Virus record (IMG/VR): IMGVR_UViG_3300020183_000265 | Span: 1-33,965 of that record | Origin: a virus | DNA length: 33,965 nt | Reading direction: 5' to 3' (one strand) | Position numbers and translations under genes: made by a program | The notes under the pieces: generated by a model | Databases searched by the model: none | What the model saw: only the letters and a program-made list of their open reading frames with translations | Told to the model about the DNA's origin: nothing | In this document: in pieces, positions 25,755 to 33,075 of the stretch | Numbering within the stretch: the stretch's first letter is position 1 | Layout of the letters: each line of letters begins with the position of its first letter

Positions 25755-28700
25755 ATGAAGATTGCACACTTCGCTGATGTTCATTTTAGAGGCCTTGCTC
25801 GTCACACAGAATATAGAAGCTCTTTCTCTGACGCATTTGAGAAGCTTCGCAAGCTGAAGCCTGATGTCATCTACATCGGTGGAGACATAGTTCATTCAAA
25901 GACACAAGGCATCACACCTGAGCTGATTGAGATTCTCACGTGGTGGTTTAACGGTCTAGCTGACATCGCACCTGTCGATGTGATTCTAGGCAATCACGAC
26001 GGCCTCCTCCTCAACAAGGACAGACAAGACGCGATCACGCCTGTCATTTCAGCATTGAACAATCCTAGAATTCGTCTTTTTAAGAATTCAGGAGTTTATG
26101 ATGCGCCCATTGAGGGTTTTAAGTGGTGCGTCTTTTCACCTTTTGATGAAGAGGGTTGGAAAGATGTGAAGCCTGCAAGTGATGCCATCAATATTGCATT
26201 TTATCATGGTGCAGTTAGAGGATCAAAATCAGATAGTGATTATGACATCCAAGGTGAAGTGACTCTTGAGATGTTTGAAAGGTTTGACTTTTCTCTCCTC
26301 GGTGACATTCATCGTCGACAATTCATAAATGACGCGGAGACAGTCGCCTATTGTGGCTCGACAATCCAGCAGAATTATGGCGAAGATGTCGACAAGGGCT
26401 TCTTGTTTTGGGACATCAAGAGCAAGAACAAGTTTACGACAAAATTCGTGCCTGTCAAGAATGACTATCCTTTCCTAAACATTGACTGGGCCGGAGACGT
26501 CGCATCAACTATTACTAGACTCTCAAGATGTCCTGAGACAGCGAGAATTCGATTTAATCTACCTGCAGAAGCTTCTGACGTCGACGCAAGAAGCCTGCAT
26601 GACATGGCACTTAAACTTAAGAACTTCTCTGAAGTTGTCTTCAAGATTGACGCTAAGACCGAAAAGAAAGACGAGGTCATCATCACAGGCCTCAAGAGTT
26701 CTAATCTACGTGATAGAGATTCCATTAAAGGCGTCATTGAGGCTTATCTCAAAGAGAAGCAGGTTGATGATAAAAAGATCGCTCGCTCTCTCAAGGAGTT
26801 TGACAAGTACTTTGATGCCGTGACATTTGATGACGAGGTCGCCAGAAATGTCCTGTGGAGCCTAAAGAATATCGAGTTTGATAATGTCTTTGCTTACGGC
26901 AAGGACAATGTTATCAATTTTGAAAATCTGCAGGGCATCACAGGTATCTTTGGAAAGAATCGTGCTGGAAAATCTTCGATCATTGGCACGATTGTCTACA
27001 ACCTGTTCAACACGTCTGATCGAGGTGCAATGAAAAATTTGCACATCATAAACGCAGATGAAGAGTCGTGCAAGAGCCGTATAAACCTCGCTGTTGCCGG
27101 TGAAGATTATGAGATCACCAGAGAGTCCTTGAAGAACTACCCTAAGAAGGGTGAAGTTTGGGCCAACACTGTCTTGTCGCTCAAGAAGAAGAGTACAGGA
27201 GATGTGATACAGGATCTAAATGATGAGCAGCGTCGTGAGACCGAGAAGATCGTTAGAAAATTGATCGGAACGTCAGATGACTTCTTCTACACATGCCTTG
27301 CGCCACAGGGCCAGATGAACATGTTCATCAACGAGAAGTCCACCAGTAGAAAGCAAATTCTTAGTCGGTTCCTAGACCTTGACATATTTGACAAGTACCT
27401 CGAGTGTGTCAAACAAGATCTCAGCCCGCTAAAAGCATCAATAAAGATGACATCAAGTCTTGACGCGTTGAAACAGACACAAGCGCTGCTTATATCTGAG
27501 AAGACGCAACTTGAAGAAAAGTCTGATGAGGTGAAGAGTGAGATCGAATCCAAGCGAATTAAGCTTGCCAAGATGTCTTCATCTGATTCTGATAATATCG
27601 TCTCCGACACTGACATTGACAATCTAGAATCAAAGATTGAAAAGATTCGTAAGGAGATTGAAGGCCTCGAAGAGACGATTAGAAGTCATCAAGAGTCTAT
27701 CAAGACATATGATGAAAAGATCGAGAAGATCAAAGATGTGAGAGACGCATTTAGCATTGACCAGCTCCAAAAAGAGCACGACGCGATCACAGACCAAGAG
27801 ATGAAATATGCTATCAACGTCAAAGAGCTAGAAGCAAAAGACAAGGAGCTCGATAAGATAAGAAGAGACATCGAAGTCTTAAATTCAGTTCCTTGCGGAG
27901 ATAAGTTTCCAACTTGCGTCTTCATTAAAGACGCGCATAATAGCAAGAAAATTCTTGAGATTGAAGAGAACACAAGAGCGCTTGTGCAGAGAACGCTTGA
28001 CGTCCTTAAGGAAAAACTTTCTGAGACAAGCAGAGAAGACATCAAGGCAAAAATTGACAAGATTAATAAGCTTGTAACTCTTGAAAAGGACCTGGAAAAC
28101 AAGAAGATCTATGCTTCTTCACAGATCACTATTCTTAGTGAGCGTCTAGTCAACAAGCAGGCTATCAAACAGCAGCTAGACACGCAGCGTCTAGAACTTA
28201 AGAAAAAGTTAAAAGATCAAAATGAGAAAGGCCTGAGTGAGACACACCAGCAGTGCCTTGACCTAAGAGAGAGCATAAGTCGACTTGAGAACAATGCATT
28301 CTCAATTGCTTCATCACTAGGCAGAGTAACAGAAAAGATTTCTAATAATGAGCAGCAGATGTCAACGCTTAAGGACAATATCGAGCGCTTTGAAATTTTG
28401 ACCTTGCTTGAGAATTCTTTCTCCAAAAAAGGAATACCCCAGAATATTATTGCTAAAAATCTACCTCTTCTGAATAGTGAGATCGCCAAGATTCTAAGTG
28501 GAATCGCAGGATTTACCGTTGAGATTGAGTGCGATGATTCAAATTCAATTGAAATTTACATAAACTATGGTGATAGAAAGAGAATAATTGAGCTAGGTTC
28601 AGGTATGGAAAAGATGATCTCTTCAATTGCAATTAGAGTTGCGCTCACCAGCATTTCATCTCTACCTAAGTCTGACATGCTCATTATTGATGAAGGTTTC

Positions 28701-28871
28701 GGAGTGCTCGATGAAAGTAATCTTGAGTCTTGCGCGCGGCTCCTTCAAAACCTTAAGAGCTACTTCAGGAAGATAGTGATCATTTCTCACGTCGATGCAA
28801 TTAAAGACATCGTCGACAATGTCCTGTGTATAGACATGGTCGGGGGTAAGGCGAGAGTCAAACATGTCTGA
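25755..28871 (+). CDS. Fused Mre11-Rad50 (gp47-gp46) recombination nuclease/ATPase
   Basis: 1038 residues that join two normally separate proteins. Residues 1-365 are an SbcD/Mre11/gp47 nuclease with all metal motifs: D8 and H10 (FADVH), D44 and H47 (GGDIVH), GNHD at 79-82, H151 (FYHG) and H186 (GDIH). Residues from about 366 are an SbcC/Rad50/gp46 ATPase: KNIEFDNVFAYG, Walker A GKNRAGKSS at 400-408, Q-loop Q518 (APQGQ), a coiled coil at about 565-880 with a hook C714-C721, signature ELGSGMEKM, Walker B MLIIDE ending at 980, LDE 985-987 and H1012 (ISHVD). It would resect DNA ends for recombination-dependent replication. No in-frame ATG lies at the join near 26847. No Shine-Dalgarno site is seen before the start. 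Its visible codon choice is more GC-rich than in the tail genes. Confidence 0.92.
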   Translation: MKIAHFADVHFRGLARHTEYRSSFSDAFEKLRKLKPDVIYIGGDIVHSKTQGITPELIEILTWWFNGLADIAPVDVILGNHDGLLLNKDRQDAITPVISALNNPRIRLFKNSGVYDAPIEGFKWCVFSPFDEEGWKDVKPASDAINIAFYHGAVRGSKSDSDYDIQGEVTLEMFERFDFSLLGDIHRRQFINDAETVAYCGSTIQQNYGEDVDKGFLFWDIKSKNKFTTKFVPVKNDYPFLNIDWAGDVASTITRLSRCPETARIRFNLPAEASDVDARSLHDMALKLKNFSEVVFKIDAKTEKKDEVIITGLKSSNLRDRDSIKGVIEAYLKEKQVDDKKIARSLKEFDKYFDAVTFDDEVARNVLWSLKNIEFDNVFAYGKDNVINFENLQGITGIFGKNRAGKSSIIGTIVYNLFNTSDRGAMKNLHIINADEESCKSRINLAVAGEDYEITRESLKNYPKKGEVWANTVLSLKKKSTGDVIQDLNDEQRRETEKIVRKLIGTSDDFFYTCLAPQGQMNMFINEKSTSRKQILSRFLDLDIFDKYLECVKQDLSPLKASIKMTSSLDALKQTQALLISEKTQLEEKSDEVKSEIESKRIKLAKMSSSDSDNIVSDTDIDNLESKIEKIRKEIEGLEETIRSHQESIKTYDEKIEKIKDVRDAFSIDQLQKEHDAITDQEMKYAINVKELEAKDKELDKIRRDIEVLNSVPCGDKFPTCVFIKDAHNSKKILEIEENTRALVQRTLDVLKEKLSETSREDIKAKIDKINKLVTLEKDLENKKIYASSQITILSERLVNKQAIKQQLDTQRLELKKKLKDQNEKGLSETHQQCLDLRESISRLENNAFSIASSLGRVTEKISNNEQQMSTLKDNIERFEILTLLENSFSKKGIPQNIIAKNLPLLNSEIAKILSGIAGFTVEIECDDSNSIEIYINYGDRKRIIELGSGMEKMISSIAIRVALTSISSLPKSDMLIIDEGFGVLDESNLESCARLLQNLKSYFRKIVIISHVDAIKDIVDNVLCIDMVGGKARVKHV

Positions 28872-29097
28872 CATGCCTATGTTTTGTGAAGTCTGCAATT
28901 TTTCATTTGACTTCAGGTCTGACATTATGTACTTTACTAGATTTAAATGTTGCAGAAGTTGTGCAATGATGTGGGCAGAATCATCGCAGGAAAAATGGTT
29001 GCAAGGCTGGCGGCCCAGTCGTGCCGAGATTGATAAATATAGAAATGATAGGCTAACGCTAGCATTGCACGCCAAAAGGATGAAATATGACATTTGA
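28864..29097 (+). CDS. Small zinc-ribbon protein
   Basis: 77 residues. Cysteines C8 and C11 (FCEVC) and C29/C30 with C33 (CCRSC) form a likely four-cysteine zinc site, followed by a Trp-rich helix (EKWLQGWRPSRAEIDKYRND). The start at 28864 is favoured over the ATG at 28873 because GAGAG lies 6 bases upstream of it; this gives an 8-base overlap with the Mre11-Rad50 gene. The next gene begins within its last 11 bases. Small zinc-ribbon proteins in phages can be transcription or packaging accessories; there is no evidence here for either. Family not recognised. Confidence 0.7.
   Translation: MSDMPMFCEVCNFSFDFRSDIMYFTRFKCCRSCAMMWAESSQEKWLQGWRPSRAEIDKYRNDRLTLALHAKRMKYDI
29032..29039 (+). promoter_or_regulatory. 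Possible late promoter inside the zinc-ribbon gene
   Basis: GATAAATA matches NATAAATA and lies 47 bases before the ATG of the 125-residue gene. It sits inside coding sequence. The same octamer pattern also occurs deep inside other genes (7866, 16123), so this match may be chance. Confidence 0.2.
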
Positions 29098-29464
29098 AAA
29101 GATTAACGTACTAGGTCGGATATTAGACACTACATTTGGTAAGTCATCTACGACCAAGAGCTCAACTTTTTCTATCAAGACAAAGATGGCAGGTGACACA
29201 ATCACAGTCATGTACACTACAATCGTGAATCTGGTAACTGACAGAGTCATGAGAGACCAAGTAAAAGAAGAGGAACGTGTCTCTGAGAAATTGATTGGTG
29301 ACTTTGTCAGTGAAGTCAAAAAAGAATTCAAGCAAGTGTCAGGTGCAACCTTAAAATTAAAGAAAGGTGACTCCACAGACGAGATTGAACTTATATCAAT
29401 GTCAGCATACTCGCCAAAGAGAACTGCTTATTACAGGCGAAGGGCAGTTTATACTGTTGAATAA
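29087..29464 (+). CDS. Unrecognised 125-residue protein directly upstream of the large terminase
   Basis: 125 residues with an excellent AAAAGGA site 6 bases before the ATG; it overlaps the zinc-ribbon gene by 11 bases. The N-terminal part is Thr/Ser-rich (TTFGKSSTTKSSTFSIKTKM) and leads into strands (DTITVMYTTIVNLVTD), a charged helix (VSEKLIGDFVSEVKKEFKQV) and a basic aromatic C-terminus (SPKRTAYYRRRAVYTVE). In T4 the small terminase gene stands just before the large one, so position alone makes this a candidate, but I see neither a helix-turn-helix nor the long central coiled coil expected of small terminases. Compact predicted alpha/beta fold; function unknown. Confidence 0.68.
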   Translation: MTFEKINVLGRILDTTFGKSSTTKSSTFSIKTKMAGDTITVMYTTIVNLVTDRVMRDQVKEEERVSEKLIGDFVSEVKKEFKQVSGATLKLKKGDSTDEIELISMSAYSPKRTAYYRRRAVYTVE

Positions 29465-29473
29465 TGAATAAAC

Positions 29474-31072
29474 ATGGAAACGACTAATAAGTCACGGCAG
29501 GTAAGTGAAATTGTTAGGTGCGGTAGAGATCCTGCGTATTTTTTTAACAACTACGTAAAGATCCAACACCCGACAAAGGGAACAATACCTTTCAAGACTT
29601 TTCCCTTCCAGGACCAGTGTATCAAAGAGTTCATAGACAATAGATTCACAATTGTTGTTAAAGGACGCCAGCTCGGACTTTCAACTCTTGTCGCTGCTTA
29701 CGCTGTTTGGCTCGCACTTTTCCAGAAAGATAAGAACATTCTGATCATTGCAACAAAGTTGCAGGTCGCTCAAAACTTCATCAAAAAGTCAAAGACCATC
29801 ATCAACAATTTGCCTGCATGGCTTGTGCTCCCGACAGTCACAGCAAATAACAAGCAATTGGTCGAATTCAGCCATGGTTCAACAATCAAAGCCATACCGA
29901 CTTCTGAGGATGCGGGTCGTTCTGAGGCACTGTCTCTTCTCATTGTTGATGAGGCGGCATTTGTTAGAGACTTTGATACTCTTTGGACTGGTCTTTATCC
30001 TACGCTGACGACCGGCGGCCGGGCCATTCTATTGTCAACTCCCAACGGTGTAGGCGGGCAATATTACAAACTGTACAAAGATGCTGAGGCTGGTATTAAT
30101 GAGTTCAAGCCTGTCAAGCTTAATTGGGACGTTCACCCCGAGCGAGATCAAGCCTGGTTCGACAAGGAGACCAGAAATCTTACAATTCGTCAAATCGCGC
30201 AGGAGTATCTGTGCGATTTTGCCTCGTCAGGTGAGACATTTTTAGGTGATGACGATTTAAAGTGGCTGCATACCCAAATTCAGGCTCCTGTCATCCGCGA
30301 GGGATTTGATCGAAATGTCTGGGTTTGGAAGCAGCCTCTCGCAGAACACAAATATGTGATATCTGCAGACGTAGCTCGAGGTGACGGAAAGGACTACTCT
30401 GCATTTCACGTGTTTGATCTCATGACAGGTGAAATTGTCGTCGAGTACAAGGGGAAAATTGCACCTGATAGGTTCGGTGACTTACTCAATGATTACGGGC
30501 TAAAATACAACAAAGCCTTAATGTGTCCTGAAAACAATAGTTTTGGTTATGCAACGATTATTAGGCTGCGTGACCTAAATTATCCTAAGATGTACTATCA
30601 AAAGAGCCAAGCTGTGTACATTGGTGATTATGTCTCGCCAGGAGACACAACAACTGCAGGATTCAGTACGTCAGGAAAGACTCGCTCTTTGATCCTGACT
30701 AAGCTTGAAGAGCTTATAAGAAACAAACAGATTATATCTTACTCATCTAGGTTTTATGATGAGCTTAAGACTTTCGTGTGGAATGACAACAGAGTTCAAG
30801 CAATGAAAGGTGAGAATGATGACCTTGTCATGAGCATGGCGATCGGAGTTTGGTTATATGACGCTTCTGCTGAACATGGTAAGGACACAACGATCCTGAA
30901 CCAGGCAATGTTATTAGGGATGGCAATTAAGTCAAATACTTTCAATGGTGCAGCAAACGACATCATGTCAGGTGAGAGTCGTCGCAGAGTTGAAAGTCGA
31001 CGAGATCTCATCAACACGCGTAACATAAATAGATATAACATTCCACCTGAACTCATGTGGATCTACAAGTAG
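29474..31072 (+). CDS. 17: Large terminase, packaging ATPase/nuclease (gp17)
   Basis: 532 residues, close to T4 gp17 (about 610). The ATPase domain has an adenine-side FPFQDQCIKEFI, a Walker A-type loop VVKGRQLGLST (residues 61-71), Walker B LLIVDE (155-160) and a coupling motif LLSTPNG. The nuclease domain shows D299, D304 and D307 in ISADVARGDGKDYSAF, E353 in CPENNSFG, and D449/D450 in ENDDLVMS, matching the metal-binding acids of the RNase H-like terminase nuclease. It would dock on the portal and cut and pump the DNA concatemer. The usual Lys after the second Gly of T4 Walker A (RQLGKTT) is Leu here, with a Lys at the start of the loop. No intein or intron interrupts it. The ATG lacks a Shine-Dalgarno site. 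Confidence 0.93.
   Translation: METTNKSRQVSEIVRCGRDPAYFFNNYVKIQHPTKGTIPFKTFPFQDQCIKEFIDNRFTIVVKGRQLGLSTLVAAYAVWLALFQKDKNILIIATKLQVAQNFIKKSKTIINNLPAWLVLPTVTANNKQLVEFSHGSTIKAIPTSEDAGRSEALSLLIVDEAAFVRDFDTLWTGLYPTLTTGGRAILLSTPNGVGGQYYKLYKDAEAGINEFKPVKLNWDVHPERDQAWFDKETRNLTIRQIAQEYLCDFASSGETFLGDDDLKWLHTQIQAPVIREGFDRNVWVWKQPLAEHKYVISADVARGDGKDYSAFHVFDLMTGEIVVEYKGKIAPDRFGDLLNDYGLKYNKALMCPENNSFGYATIIRLRDLNYPKMYYQKSQAVYIGDYVSPGDTTTAGFSTSGKTRSLILTKLEELIRNKQIISYSSRFYDELKTFVWNDNRVQAMKGENDDLVMSMAIGVWLYDASAEHGKDTTILNQAMLLGMAIKSNTFNGAANDIMSGESRRRVESRRDLINTRNINRYNIPPELMWIYK
31024..31031 (+). promoter_or_regulatory. Possible late promoter ahead of the portal gene
   Basis: CATAAATA fits NATAAATA and lies in the 3' end of the terminase gene, 46 bases before the portal ATG at 31078, a distance that would leave a normal leader with its AGGA. 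It is within coding sequence, so chance remains possible. Confidence 0.3.
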
Positions 31073-31077
31073 GAAAA

Positions 31078-33075
31078 ATGGCAAAGAAAGACGACAATCT
31101 TTTTTCTAGACTTACGACGCTCTTTAGAAGCGGACCGATAGTCAAGCGTAGAGTCAAGGACTTCGTCCCTAGCGCAAAGAATACGTCTGCATTTGAACTC
31201 TTTAGAAAGACGCAGAGCCACGTCTATAGCTCGGCAATGTCAGCATACGGATCATACGATCGAATGGCAAGGTATTCTGACTTCCAGGAGATGGAATACA
31301 CTCCTGAGATCGCCTCGGCTCTTGACATCTATGCAGAAGAATCTGTTGCTCCCGATGAGATGGGTAATGTGTTGCACATCTACTCAGAAAACTCTGCTAT
31401 AAACAGGATCTTGAATGAACTTTTCTATGACACATTGAACGTTAACTTCAATCTGACCGCTTGGGTCAGAAACATGTGCAAGTACGGAGACTTCTTCCTC
31501 TTCAATGACGTCTCACCTGAACAGGGTGTCATTAACGTCTACCCCATCGCGGTAAATGAGATCGAGCGCGAGGAGGGATTTGACAAGGATGATCCACTTG
31601 CCGTTAGATTTAGATGGATGACTCAAGGCAACCAGATTCTAGAGAACTGGCAGGTAAGCCACTTTAGAATCTTAGGAAATGACGCATTTCTACCTTATGG
31701 AACGTCAGTCCTCGAAGCTGCCAGAAGAATCTGGCGTCAGCTGATCCTCATTGAGGACGCGATGTTGGTGTATAGAATTGTCCGCGCACCAGATCGTCGC
31801 GTCTTTTATATTGACGTAGGTAATATTCCTCCAGAAGAAATCCCAAATTACATGGAGCAGGCGCAGGCACAGCTCAAGAAGAACCAGGTCGTCGACAGGA
31901 ACACGGGCAGAGTCGACCTTCGTTACAATCCTCTGTCAGTTGATGAGGATTACTTTCTTCCAGTCCGCGGCGCCGCAACTGGTACAAAGATTGACACTCT
32001 TGCCGGCGGATCTAATGCCGCAGCAGTTGAAGATGTGCAATATATCCAGAAAAAGTTATTCGCTGCTTTAAAGATTCCAAAGGCTTATTTGGGTTATGAT
32101 GAAGGCCTCGGTGCAAAGGCGACCTTGTCTCAAGAAGACATAAGGTTCTCAAGGTCAATCAATAGAATCCAGAGAACAATCCTGTCTGAGCTCAATAAAA
32201 TTGCCATCATTCATCTACACGCACACGGTTTTGATAGCACAGATTTGCTTGATTTTGAACTCAAGCTTACAAATCCGTCTACAATTGCACAACAACAAAA
32301 ACTCGAGCTCTATAACACAAAGTTCACAATCGCACAATCCGCTTCAGGTGTCGAGAATCTTGTCGACAAGAAGTGGATTAGAAAGAACATCTTTATGATG
32401 TCTGATGAAGAGATTAGAGGAATTGAGAAGGGTCTTGTGAAGGACAAGGAGTTGTCGCTCAAGATCGAGGCAGTTGCGCTACCCGAAACTAAGACTCCTG
32501 AAGGCGGTGAGTCTGAGGAAGAGCGCGGAAGAGACTTAGGTTTGCCAGGCACAGGAGAAGATACATCAACTACAGATCTTGGAGGAAGCCCAGGCGGTTT
32601 ACCTCCAGGATTAGCCGAACTTGACTTTGACGATGATATAGACACAAACGTAATTTCTTTGCAAGGTAAACCAATTAAAGCAAGGTCTCAGTTATCGCTT
32701 AAAAAGAGCCTCCTGAGTGAGACAGCACCAGGACCAAACTATGTTGAAAGAGAGAAGAAGAACAAATCTAGAAGAGTTAGTCCACTTAACCAGCAAACAG
32801 ATCACTCTCGGCTTGTTTCTCACGATAAAAAGAAACAGTCTGATTCAATAACACATCCGTTTGGTGCAAAAAGCGATCTAATAAATCCGTTTAAAAACCC
32901 AATGTCAGAATCAGACGATGATGATTTTGATTATGTTGGCGAATATTTAGATGAGAAAGGAACGCTCGGTGATACAAGAAAATCAGAAATTTCCTCAATC
33001 ATTAGCAACCTTAGAAAGAGAAAACTAAAAATCTCTGAGTTAGAGAATACATCAGGGGATCAAGATGAGTCATAA
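31078..33075 (+). CDS. 20: Portal vertex protein (gp20)
   Basis: 665 residues from ATG 31078, chosen because AGGA lies just upstream and it leaves 5 bases after the terminase stop; an in-frame GTG at 31057 would overlap that gene. Portal features: TPEIASALDIYAEESVAPDE in the wing, WRQLILIEDAMLVYRIVRAP then DRRVFYIDVGNIPPEE at 236-254 (the best-conserved gp20 block), KIDTLAGGSNAAAVEDVQYI, and FAALKIPKAYLGYDEGLG. It forms the dodecameric ring through which DNA enters the head and to which terminase and neck bind. T4 gp20 is 524 residues; here a low-complexity tail from about 470 to 665 is rich in Gly, Ser, Asp, Lys and Pro. It overlaps the next gene by 11 bases. Confidence 0.92.
   Translation: MAKKDDNLFSRLTTLFRSGPIVKRRVKDFVPSAKNTSAFELFRKTQSHVYSSAMSAYGSYDRMARYSDFQEMEYTPEIASALDIYAEESVAPDEMGNVLHIYSENSAINRILNELFYDTLNVNFNLTAWVRNMCKYGDFFLFNDVSPEQGVINVYPIAVNEIEREEGFDKDDPLAVRFRWMTQGNQILENWQVSHFRILGNDAFLPYGTSVLEAARRIWRQLILIEDAMLVYRIVRAPDRRVFYIDVGNIPPEEIPNYMEQAQAQLKKNQVVDRNTGRVDLRYNPLSVDEDYFLPVRGAATGTKIDTLAGGSNAAAVEDVQYIQKKLFAALKIPKAYLGYDEGLGAKATLSQEDIRFSRSINRIQRTILSELNKIAIIHLHAHGFDSTDLLDFELKLTNPSTIAQQQKLELYNTKFTIAQSASGVENLVDKKWIRKNIFMMSDEEIRGIEKGLVKDKELSLKIEAVALPETKTPEGGESEEERGRDLGLPGTGEDTSTTDLGGSPGGLPPGLAELDFDDDIDTNVISLQGKPIKARSQLSLKKSLLSETAPGPNYVEREKKNKSRRVSPLNQQTDHSRLVSHDKKKQSDSITHPFGAKSDLINPFKNPMSESDDDDFDYVGEYLDEKGTLGDTRKSEISSIISNLRKRKLKISELENTSGDQDES

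Noticed and set aside
27287-28102. Two minus-strand open frames of 111 and 137 codons
   Set aside because: They are antisense shadows of the coiled-coil part of the Mre11-Rad50 gene; their Ser/Leu-rich sequence mirrors Glu/Lys-rich codons on the other strand.
31057-31059. GTG as the portal start
   Set aside because: It would overlap the terminase gene and has no ribosome site; ATG 31078 has AGGA just upstream and gives the usual Lys-rich start.
29474-31072. Intein or intron in the terminase gene
   Set aside because: Large terminase genes often carry them, but the motifs run in order with normal spacing and the length is ordinary.
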